From: Lepisosteus oculatus
Taxonomy: Eukaryota; Chordata; Actinopteri; Semionotiformes; Lepisosteidae
DNA: 64,000 nucleotides
NCBI RefSeq assembly: GCF_040954835.1
Contig: NC_090723.1
Span: forward strand, 2,056,001 to 2,120,000
Direction of reading: 5' to 3'
Shown here: piece by piece, positions 35,591 to 47,500 of the stretch
Layout of the letters: every line of letters starts with the position of its first letter
Numbering within the stretch: position 1 is the first letter of the stretch
Made by a program: the position numbers and the translations under genes
Notes under the pieces: generated by a model
Databases searched by the model: none
Seen by the model: the letters and a program-made list of their open reading frames with translations, nothing else
What the model was told of the DNA's origin: nothing

Positions 35591-38500
35591 CTGGAGAGAG
35601 GAGGGACACAGAATCACTCAGGTGAGCGGACACAAGCAGGAGAATGCTGGTTCTTGGGCAGAGGTGAAATAAGGCCTGGTTTAAAATCCTGATTCTCAGA
35701 ACCCCATTTTTTGTGTTGCAAACAAACTCTTGATTATTCAGGCTAATGAAGCCTTTATGTGAAATATTTGCTCAACTGGTATCTGTGTTCAGTCATTGTT
35801 TTTTTTAAGACATACCTAGCTGATAAGACTATCAAACAGAACTGTTTAGTCTGTGTGTTCTCAACTGGCTCATAAATTGTTACTGCCTTACAATTATCTA
35901 AGCAATGCTTGTTACAAATTAATGCTATATAGTCAATATAAGTCTGAATTATGCTGTATCAAAGACACATGGAATAAGCAGTCTAAAAACTAGCACTTCA
36001 TACAGGGTTAAAGCTATTTTGTTATGCTGGTTACCATTTCTGAATGCTGAAAATATGTTTATTGCACAAAAAGGTTTAATCAACAGTAGTTCAATTAGTC
36101 TAAATAATTAGAAGCTCAGTAGAAATGACAAATCAGAAGACACTAGGTCAGGGAGCAGGATTGAGAGATGCAGACAAAATACTAAACAAGGATGCAGATT
36201 AGTTCTGATAGCAATTAACACTGATGATTGAGGGCCCAGCTGGTACACAAACCAGCAGATACAGAGTTCCTCCAGGACCATGACTAAGAGCCACGTTTCC
36301 AGAATTAATTTAAAATAGACTGGCTTAACTGGTGAAGGTCTCTGCTTGTGGAACAGAGGCTAATGGTGAGAATCTTGGCCACCTCCTAAGCCATCCTTGA
36401 CCAGAATCCCCTAAAGGTCAGCACAATAGTGACCATGTGTTGCCAGGTTCGGGATGATTTGAAGTTACCTGGGAGGAGGGCTTTCCTTTGCTGTGTAACC
36501 ACAAATACCAAACTATAAGCTGGCATGGTTATCAGTGGGAGCTGTGCGGATCCCTCCAGTAAACACCTGTAAAACTGAGGTTACTGTCCCCTCCCCAGAC
36601 ACAATCCCACAATCCCGGTTACCTACAGAGTAGGAGCGGGACAGAGCTGGGCCTACGGAGGGCTCTCGTCGCTGAAGCCGGAATCACACAGCAGACGAGA
36701 CGCACGTTTGCCAGAGCGAGCCGTAAAGGGCACCGTCTTTAGAGCTGGGGCCCGGAATGGAAGAGGAAATGGGGGATCGGGAGGGAGAGTTGGGATGTGG
36801 GGGATATGTGGAAAAGGGAGTGAAAGTGGCAGATGGAGCATGTCAGGGAGGGAGGTCAGTGTGAGACAGGGAAAAGAGAATGGATTGTAAGCGATTTGGA
36901 AAGAGGATAAAGAGGCAGGGGGAGAGGGCCAGATGCCAGGAGAAAGAAATGGAGAAGAAGGAGAACGTGGAGAAGATAAAGGAGGAATAACCAGAGGACA
37001 GTTCAATAGGAAGGAGAAAGAGCGTGAGTAGAATACGGAAATCAATTGCAATCCAAAACAGACAAGGAGAACAGGAGATTGTCAATGGAAAATGAGAGGA
37101 AAACATTATGTGATCCAAGAAGGAGGAGAGATCAGGCAGGATACAATGTTGAGTGAGAGGGGCAGGTTTTTGGATTCAGAGAAAGAGAGAAAAAAGACAC
37201 CAGTGAAAAGAAAGATTATGTGCAAAGGTAGATTACAGATAGCTTTTATTCTGAAGCTGTATAAGCAAAAGCCCAACATTTCAGATGTCACAATAGGTAT
37301 TATGATTTTTTTAACATATTTGCGAACACCAATTTTCTGATAAGCAAACTGTAATATTGATGAGACGGAGAGGCCATTCATTCGGTGCAGACTGGATCAA
37401 AGTCTTCCACTCAATTTCAAATTGACTAAGGGCCAGGTGGGAAGATCAGAGACCTCCAGATTACTGGAAGGACACTGACTCTCAGGCTCGAGTGTTAAGA
37501 TCACTTAATTCAGTCCCCTTGCTCAGAAAACTTCCTGTCTTCTGATAAACTCCTGCACTGTGTATCTCATCATTGTGAGTTTTTCCCTCTCCCTAACTCT
37601 GCATGTCTCTCACCTGTGATAATGTCCTCAATGGCTCCGTCTTTGCCCTCCCTCACCAGGGGCTTCGTCTGGCGTTTCTTCAGTTCTGCAATCAGATCCA
37701 TCTGGGGCAGCTTCATCATGGCAGGCTGCTGCATGTCAAAAGGGCAAAGGTCAGGAGTATCCATCTACAATATGTGTGGAGCTTGTAATGCAAATTAAAG
37801 GCATATAATGGACAATTGCTTGCTACCTGTAATGATGGGCATTAAGGAGGCCAGTATCTTGAGTCCAGCATGACTGCATCTCTAAAGTGTAAATACATTT
37901 ATTCCTGTAGAGGAGTGTTTCTCTATTTGTTTTTCTCCAAATAAAGTTCAGTTGGTCTCATTTAAATGTTCCTCAAGGATGGTAAGCTGATTGATTTAAA
38001 TAGGCCTCAATAACCTCCATGACTCTAATTCCAAGAATGGCAGTTGCACATTCTTTGGAGAGTGCTACATGTCGGGCAATTATTCACAGAACATTTTCAC
38101 ATAGAAGCCCTGTGAGCGTGGGGCACTGCACCTTCTGTCCAGCCTGTTCGGTCTTGGTGGGAGTTGCAGGTTTCTCTCCACCTTCACTGGCCAAAGCCTC
38201 CTGCTTCTTCCGCTGTTCATTTTCCTGGTCTGCTTGCTAAGGGGGCGAAAGGACACACCAGCAGTAACATCAACCTTTCTCTCATCTTGCAAATGAAGCT
38301 TTTCATGGCTGGCGGCTGTCAGAAGTCTCTCGTTCTGTGTACTCACCCTGTAGGCCTTGATGAATCGCACAAACATAGGGAAAAACATGGAGGGTGGTGT
38401 GGTCTTGGAATTCTCCCCAAAATACTCCACCACAGAATCATACGCCTCCTAAAGGACAGAAAGGAGACATTCAGATGGAGGAACACGAAGACACTTCTTG

Positions 38501-41500
38501 TTACAGACTGGCTCAACCTCAGCAGTGCTGAGATGTGAGTGTAACACAGCACCTTCCAATACACATCTCTGATCCTGAAACAAACTTACAGTCTTTAAAG
38601 AGTGTCAACCAAGACATTTATAGGCCTCTCAGGATGTGAACAAGTGAAAGGAGAAATTACAGGGGCATTACTCAAATTATTGAAGCAACATTAAATAAAC
38701 TTTAAACTTTGTTTAACTCAATGTTTCATCGGATTCAGGATCCTTGCTGTTTAATTTGTGCTCCTTTTTCATTATCAATCCGAGCAAGTTTTCTTTCTAA
38801 TGTTTTATACTTTAAGAACTTCACAGTGTAGGCTGGTGTAGATAAAGTCATAGGTTTGTGATTTTAATCATAAGTTAAATCAAATTCTTTGGATACGTAG
38901 CTATATGTCAAGCTACAGAAATGGATCAAATACTCTGGCTACTCATAATATCAGGAACCGTTACAGAATAATCATGTGGAGAATGTTGAAAATACTATTT
39001 CAATTGAGAACAATACAGTTAAATTACAAAAATATAGTTAACATTACTTTAACTTCAAGCACCTTCGCCGGCACACCTGATCAAAATCAGTTTACATGTA
39101 TCAAGCAGATTGTTGTCAAGACACATACTTGTACTAGCCTCAAGACCCGATTAAGCCTGAAATGGTTTGAATGGCCCTGAAGTAGGAGTCTGATCTCCAG
39201 TCTGAAGTAGGGGCATGATTTCTAGTGCAGATGCCAGAGGGAGGCTAACCTGAGCGGTCCTGCCATCAGCCTGCAGGCTGTCCAGCACGTCGTTGCTGTT
39301 CTTCAAGAACTCCTTCAGGACTGCATTGTCATCTTGCACCATGAACTCCTTCCGGGTCACCTCCATGCCCTTCTGGAGAGTGCGCAGGTCCTGCAGGATG
39401 CTGTCCAAAGACACTGATGCAGAGAGGCAGCGAGGAAAAAAAAATAGAGTTCGATTTTTAGTTGATACGTTTAGTTTACTCTGCCCTTCCTAAAGTGAGC
39501 AGGGAATGACAGCTGTTGCTGCAGAGTTACTTCCAGTAGAATCATGGGTGTCTTAGGAAGGAGCACATGGAGGTCTCACAACATGGGCAAGGTAACACCT
39601 GGTGAGTTAGGAGTAGAACTCGAGAGCACAAGGGCTTTATCCTTAACTGAATTACCCAACTTCCCTTAATAGTTTCCTTTCCTGGATATATTTAACTTTC
39701 CACATTGTGGAATCCAGTTACATTACGTTTTAAAAACCACCTGGTAAACTCTTTTCAATGCTTGTCCAATGAATTTTTGTTACCTGCCGCTGCCTTGTCC
39801 ACAAAACGGAGCTCTGTGTGGAAAGAGCTGAGATCAGGGTATTTCTCCTGGATGATACCAACAATGTAGTGCAGCAGAGTCTGCTTGCGGTCAGTGGATT
39901 TGGTGTCCAGCAGCTGAGGGGGGATTAGATTGTCAGGATTAGAACAGAGAAAAGAAGAGTCCCCAATGCATTTCAGAAAGAGGTGCAACAGCCCTAAAAT
40001 AATAAAAAATGGGCAATTAGATCTCTTTAGGTTTTTGTGTCAATCAGGGGTTTAGTATTATAGCCAAACATTCTCAACTCCTCTCATACCACTCAGGTCT
40101 GTCTGGGCTGCACTCACCATATCCAGGCTCTGGAGCCGAAAGCCATATGCTGCCCCTTTCTTGCTGCTGTTCATGTAGTTACCAAATGCCAGGATGATCT
40201 GTGAAGACACAGCAGGTAAACGCAGAGGAAGGCATGATAATGCAATGAGTAAACTTTGAAATCTGACCCTGTACTGTCTCCTTCACATCAGAAGGCAGCA
40301 AAAGTGGGTGGTGGCTTTCAGCTGCTGCTCATGTCTCTCCTCTGTACAAATTCTCCATACTTAACCCTGGTTTCAGGCAGCGCACTGAAAATTTCAGTGC
40401 TTGTTTAAAGCACACAAAATGACTTCAAAATACTAAACATATAGAGAAATTTATTAAATATAGTTTCACATAATGTTTTTGTACTAAACTGGCAATTGAA
40501 ATCTCTGAGTCACAAACTCTCTTAGTTTCTGGTGGTTAGTTGTATGAAATACTATACTTAAATACTAGGACTTTTCTGGGCCAAATCCTGTTACTTTTTA
40601 CAGGTCTTTAATAGTGTTTAATGTATTCCTGACTTAATAAACACACCAACTCATGCATTTATTTGGCATTTTACTAGTACCTTAGTGTTAAAAGGATCCT
40701 GAAACAATTTTGTGTGGGTATACTGAAAGTGTTTTATGTTTTTCATATGTTTCTTAATTTAGGGAAAAGTATTTTCCTCATTCAAACCCCCCTCCACAGC
40801 ACAAAATCATCAAGTCAGTCAAAAAAAAACAACCTCTTACCTCCAAAATCTTTTTCAGTTTGGTTGAAGATTTAATGGACATAGATGCAGCTATAATGGC
40901 ATTTAATTGCTGAAGATATAAGAGAAATAATAATTGTTTAGACACTTACAAGTGAAGAAACCAACTTCCCAACTGAAAATGTAATTAAATTGGTCATGTG
41001 TATTGTCACGTAATTTGTCATTTATAATGTGTTATTTGTTCTTATCAATGAAGTTTGCATTCATACTGCGCCTGAGCGCGCCTGGGACAGCCCTGAGGCT
41101 CACCGGCTTGAGCAGCTGCACGGTGTCGGGGAAGTTGCCCATGAAGGTGAGGGTGCTGAGGCGCTCGGCCAGGCGTGGGATCTTGCTGAAGCGCATCATG
41201 AAGCGGTCCTCCTCCGACAGCTCGTCCAGAGGCTTTCCGTCCTTCTCGTAGTTGCGGATCAGTTTCAGCTCGTAATCCGTGGGGATGAAGCGTTCCAGCA
41301 GCTCCAGGAAGTCCAGGCTCAGGGACTGTAGGTCGTACCTGAGCGATGGATTAACAGACCACCATGACAGGCTGCCACACATAAGCAACTTTTAATTATT
41401 TTATTGGCTAGACAAAGCCATTTTAGAGAAGCTGATCTTCTATAAAATCAGTTTGATTTCCAGGTATTTATTATATCAAACATGTTCACCGCCAGTAGTA

Positions 41501-44500
41501 CCTCAAGACACATGGATGCTGCACAACAAACTGATATCTTATGACACAGTTCAACGTGGTGGTATTAGCTGAACAACTTGTTTTGCTATAAAGAATTGCC
41601 CCGAAGGTAGGTGGGCCATGAAACATGAGCCAGAAAATACAATCACATGTGCTTCCTATGAGAGAACAAAAAGATCTGTCATGAAGAATAACTGATAGAG
41701 AATCAGGAACTGTAGATGCCATTGTCACAGGAGTGGCGCATACATTCTTCCATATAGTACACGTCGTGCAGTGTAATGCACATTAGCAGCATAGTGTTAA
41801 GCAAGTAGTGTGGTGACCGTACGTCTCTATAGCAGTGCAGATATCTGGGGCACTCATCCCTCCCTTGCGCAGGGTGATGGCCAGGTTCTTGGCTCTGTTG
41901 GACTCAATGAGGGACACTTTGCTGGGAGCCTTTTGGACCACCTTCATTTTTAGGGTACCCAGATCAACAGGTGGGCCCTGAGCCTTGGTCTTGAACTGTT
42001 CCTCAAAGATTTCCATGTTCAGATCCTAGTGGGAGAGATAGGAATGGCAGGGACATTAACACAAACACTGCACTGGCTCAGCACACCACACAGAGGCAGG
42101 TAATGACTTGCTGAGAGGATCATGGAGTAAGAACAGAGACAAAAGAAAGTGGAAGAAAGCAGACCTGTTGCAGTCCCGGATGGCATGCCACAATATCTTT
42201 GGGTTTTCATTGCAGCTGAGCTCTTAACTATGCAATTCAGCCAGATTGAAAGATATCTTTGACCACTTGCCTTTTAAAAAATGCAAACCTTAATCTTAAT
42301 TTTGATACAATCTAGGCTTATTCTTGGAATCAATTTGGACCAATCGGGGGACCTTTCTCAAGTGTATGGGGTTGTACTGATTTTAAGCGAGGCAGCGGCC
42401 TCCCGGTGAGTTACTGAGACAGAGAAAATAATATTTTTATACAGCGAAGTGAAACACGGCAATTTGAAAACAAAAAAACAAATGATTAATTTACCCCTAA
42501 AACATGCTCATCGTCGATCTCATTGAAAACAGTGCCAGAGACTTGATTGGGTTTGAGAGCCACCCAGTTAAGCAGTGGCATACGGAACTTAGTCTTGATG
42601 GGCTTCTTGGCTTTGCATCCTGTATTAAGGAGAGAAGTAATTAACATTGACACAACGGGATGGGCCCCATTTCTTCTAAAAACAAATCAACAGTGGAGAC
42701 AACTGGAAAGCAATCCCTGACAGAGACAATAACACAGGGACCACAGAGCTACAGAATTAACAGTAATAAGATGGCTGGAGTTCGATAGTGTTTGACAACT
42801 CATTGAAGAGGACTATTCCAAGGAATTCAGAATTGATTTATTTTAAGTGCATTGTAGGACTTACCTTGGGTCTACCCAAGGGTCTACAAGAGGTCTACCT
42901 TGTGTCTGAACTGCTGATCTGAGAACACAAGACTCAAGTGGTTGGGATCTTTGTCTATCACAGGTAACCCCCCTAGGAATGCTGGTATTTACTTATAGAG
43001 CAAGCTGATCGCCTTCAGCATGTGAACAGTCCTCTCTACCTAAGGGTCCTGTGAAGAGATAGTCTCAGAATACTGAACTCTGCTCCACATACAGAACACT
43101 GTCCTCTGCAGATGGTGTGACATTAACTACATTGTGGAACAAGCTTAGAAACTGCAACTTACTAAACAGCACAATCTCTATCTTTAAGCCTTGTGTAGTG
43201 ATTTGGGCTTTTCTCTCTCCTTTCATCATGGATAATCATGCAAAAGCCTGACTTTCCAGGCACACATTTTTTCTAAATTCAAGTTTCTACAGTGGTAAAA
43301 CTGTAAATATTTTAATGCAAAGGGAATGGACATATTTACCTATCAAACAGTAACCAAAGAATATGATAGATCAAGTAGTTTGCAAAAATTGATGTTCATG
43401 GACATCACTGTGTCAGAGAATGCAGAAAGCTGAATGACAGTTGATTGCAGTTTTAATGTCCTAAGGTCCATACTGCACATCTGATATCTGAATCAGTTTA
43501 CCTTGAGAAGAACTGTCAGCAGGAAGACCTCCTGGAGGTGGAGGAGGGGGTGGAACTAGCCCATTGGCTCCACCTGGAGGAGGGGGAGGAGGAGGAGGGG
43601 GTAGGGCACCTGAGCCAGACAGTGGAGGGGGAGGGGGAGGGGGAGGGGGTGGGGCTTGTCCAGATGGTTGATCCATGCCAGGCAGTGGAGGGGGCGGAGG
43701 CGGAGGCGGAGGCAGGATCAATGTGGTAGCTGGGGGTGTGTCTGAGGGAATTGTGGGTGGGGGAGGAGGAGGGGCAGGGGGTGTGACAGAGGGTGTCTGT
43801 GGCTTTGCCTTGTCCACTACATCTGTTTGAGCAACTGGGCCTGAATAAAACAAAACAAACCACAACATGATTGAAATATTTCACAGTCATGCATCTATTT
43901 CTTGACTATACAGTATATCAAAAAGAAATCTATAATGTAATGACTGAATTTTGAGGAGACCTTTTTGGAGACTGCAAGAGACAATGAATACAAATTTTTA
44001 ATTTCAGCTGCTGTGTAATGGCCTAAATTAGACAGACCCACAGTAAATCCAGTCAAGAACTGCAAGCGATAGGCTCATCAGAGGGATTCTGACCTGTTTG
44101 CGGTGTGGGGGCCATCTCAATTATGGTGATGGGGATGACCTGGATGTCCAAGGAGCCAGTACTGGATCGGGCCACCCGGATCAATCCCTTGTCCTGCAGC
44201 TCCTGCACTTTGATCTCCAGCTCGGAGGTGGCCTGAGCAGTACGTTCCCTGTCCTGCTCCTTCTGCCTCAGCGTGCTGATCAGAGAGGAGGACTCCCGAA
44301 GACTCTCCTGACCCACACAGCACCGACAGCGTGCATCAGTACAGCACCAGCACACAGATACAACACAGAGAATAGCACCTAGGATGCCTTTCTACTAATG
44401 ATAATTCTCATATGTATTGCCCATTTCAACCCAAAGTTCCTCAAAGAGCTTAACAGGTTGGAAGAGACATACATTAGGACAGAACTAAATAGTTTAATAA

Positions 44501-47500
44501 ATGTGGCGTCTTGTTTATTTGGTGGTATCTTATTCATCTAAGAATAACATTCAGCTGTTTTTTGTGTTATTTCATGAAGATGACTTCAACAGCCGCTTGA
44601 TCCTCACAAGATACCTACAAGTCCTTGAGTAATGATCCTCCAGTTCAGTCCTACATTTTCCAGCTCATATTATCTATTTATGTCCTCAAGTCATGGTTTT
44701 ATCACTGACTTTTTAAAATGATGATTTTTAAGCATCTGAATCCAATCTCCTCTGTGCTTGACTGATATTCATTTATTTTACAAAATGCAGACAAATAATG
44801 ATGCTGACAATGGTAATTAGCCATTATTAGCTCCAAACTCATTTTCCAATTCATGGAGATGTAGAAGTGAAAATACGCTTCATGTGTGTAGCTGGTGCTG
44901 AGTCCCACATTACTTTTTACATTTCATTCACAGGACCTGGTACTTGGAGTTCAGTACCTTGTTCTGCGTGTCAGTCAGGCCTTGAAACTGGACCTGTTCT
45001 CATTACAAAACTGGACCGCCTGGCCCTCAGCATATTACTGACTTGATGTCTGATTCTACTTGTTTCCTCTTACCTTCAGCATCTCCACTTCTTTCATTGC
45101 TTGAAGCAGCTGCTTCTGCAGCTCGGCGACCTTCTCCATCGCCTCATCCTCACTCTTCTGCATCTCAGTACTCAGCTGGGAAGGACAGAGACACATGCAG
45201 GAGGTCAGGGAATCTTTCAATCTGCACTGTCAATGTCCATCGTTTTCAACGCCGTTTTTCTGAGCTGTATAGACATCACTATGACGGAACACTTTAAAAT
45301 GGAGTGTTTCTATGAAGCTGCTCATTTAAACCTCGTTAAGTAAACCACACATCTAAGCACCTGGGAATTGACCACTGATATTCCACTAGATAGCAGTGTA
45401 AAGACATACCTGAATATTAAATACATTAATATATTTTAAAAAGGCAGAGCTCACGTTTAATAATTGTCTCTGCTGCAGCTGGGTACCAGAGCATATTAGA
45501 AAGGCTCCTGAGACAGGTCCCCCTGCTGATCAAAGTATTAAAGTGATATGAAGCCAAGCTGAAACTGACCTCATTCCATTTGCAAGAGGAAATAAAAAGC
45601 TAATTAAATGTGTTTTATGAGATGAAATAGATAAACGTCCTCCTCTGACTAACATTTTTATAGATCAGGAAAGAAAAAAATAGCATCACAAGGTAAATTT
45701 TTATGTTTTTTTTATGGTTACCTCTGCACTTTCTAAAAAAAACTAAAACCTAAGTTATTTGTGGGGGCATCATTTTGAATTTCTTTCTGGGTATCAGTCA
45801 ATGCACCTCAATTCTGTTTCACCTTTGACTTGAACCTAAGGTTCAAGAGACCTAAGGAGCAATGACATTTACTAAGGTTCTCATAGATATTAGAACATCA
45901 TGGTGTTTGTGCATGAGAAGTGTTTGATCCTGTTCTCATCCTGTTACAGAACATGGCAAAGGTCCATCCACATAATGCTCAAACATACTATCCTATATTG
46001 TGTTTGTTTTTATTTATACTTATATATTTTACATGTTGGTCAAAACAGATCTTGAAAAAAACAAGATTATGCCTAGTGTTTAATTTTATCCTTCCAAACT
46101 ATAGAACAACTACACTTCCTGTAGTTCAAAATCCTTTACTGTCAGATATTGTAAGTAAGTATAATGCTTGTTTTCTAACATTTATTTTCTGCATTCCCTG
46201 TTATGAAATGAAAAATATTTCAAACTAGTGTTATGGAGCTATGAACCTAAGTATTGGCACCTTGTATCTGAAACAAGGATTGGTGTGTTAATAGTTTAAA
46301 TATAGTTTACTCAACAATAATGTCCATCTCAGTTTTATTGATTCCTCTTAGTCCTAGCAAGTGGTAGTAAGGGTATCTACAACAATCAATCAACCATCCA
46401 ACCAAGCGATCAATCAATCTGAGGTCCAGGGTGCCAGTGTTTACCTGGAACTGTGTGTGTCTGTCTGTGGTAGTACTGTATGTGCTTGTGTAAATCAATG
46501 TGCAGGTTAGTGTGGGAGTGTCACTGAATATCGCTGCCTCTGTGCTGAGGTTTCATACCACTTTCATGTTTGTTTTGTGAGCGAGCGCTCCTGCACGGAC
46601 TATCAGTATGAATTGTGTAGGTACTGATCTGTTGGTGGAACTGAGACAGGGAAACAGATTCTGTCTTTTTGCTGTGTGGGTGTGTAGGTGAGAAATTATG
46701 TATCAGTCAGCATGTCTGTTACCTTTGCATTGAACTCCTGCAGTTCCTCCATGTGTTCCAACAGCGCATTCTTGGTCTCTGCGTCCTCCAGCAGGGCCCC
46801 GACGTCAAACACATTGTCCAGGTAGGCCTGGATCTGCACCAGGAGCTTGTCACTCTCTGTGTGTTTCAACTTCTGTTAGGGGAGAGAGAGAAGGAAACAC
46901 AGGGCTCAGACCTGCTGTGGTGGACAAACCTTTCAAAATTATACAAAGCACACGGAGGACATTGTGTCTGACTTCATGTTGCATTTTGTTTGAAAGGTTG
47001 TTCCTGCAACAAAAAGAATTTGACAAGAGATGATTGGACTGATTCCTGCTTTCTGCTTTTTAATTTAGTTTGGTAACTATTTTGAAAACCACTTGTGAAA
47101 GTGATGAAGCTCACAAGCTGGAATGGTCTTGTTAAGACCCACTTTGGCTAATTTAATGCCAAAATAAACAAAAGGTGCCAGTTTTGGCTTTGGAAGGTAT
47201 CCTGGCAAGAAAAGAAAATGTCATGGAACGACAGTGGCTAGCCTTTAACGACAATAATGACAAACTGACAATAAGGAAAAGGTCATCTGAATCTGTAGAA
47301 CAAGGTGGGATTATCCAAGGGCTTGCCACAAGGGGGCGATGCTGGGGTGTTGCAAGGGATGCTCAGTAAAACTTGTGAAGTGTTTAAGAAACTTATTTTG
47401 GTGTGGTGTTTGATGGAAAGAAGTGGGATAGGAAGGGGTTGGCTTCCTCCTGAAACATTGGTAAAAACGCCTTGAAAACCCTGGCATCCTGAAGGACTCC

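Noticed and set aside
36653-37051. 132-aa minus-strand open frame rich in Leu, Ser, Pro and Phe
   Set aside because: Only the last 30 codons after the CCCCAG acceptor are exon. The rest is the translated pyrimidine tract, open because C/T-rich DNA lacks TAA, TAG and TGA in that reading.
43516-43890. Ser/Thr/Pro-rich 124-aa minus-strand open frame
   Set aside because: It is a frame shadow of the FH1 exon; the overlapping frame matches FMNL1 with correct splice phases.
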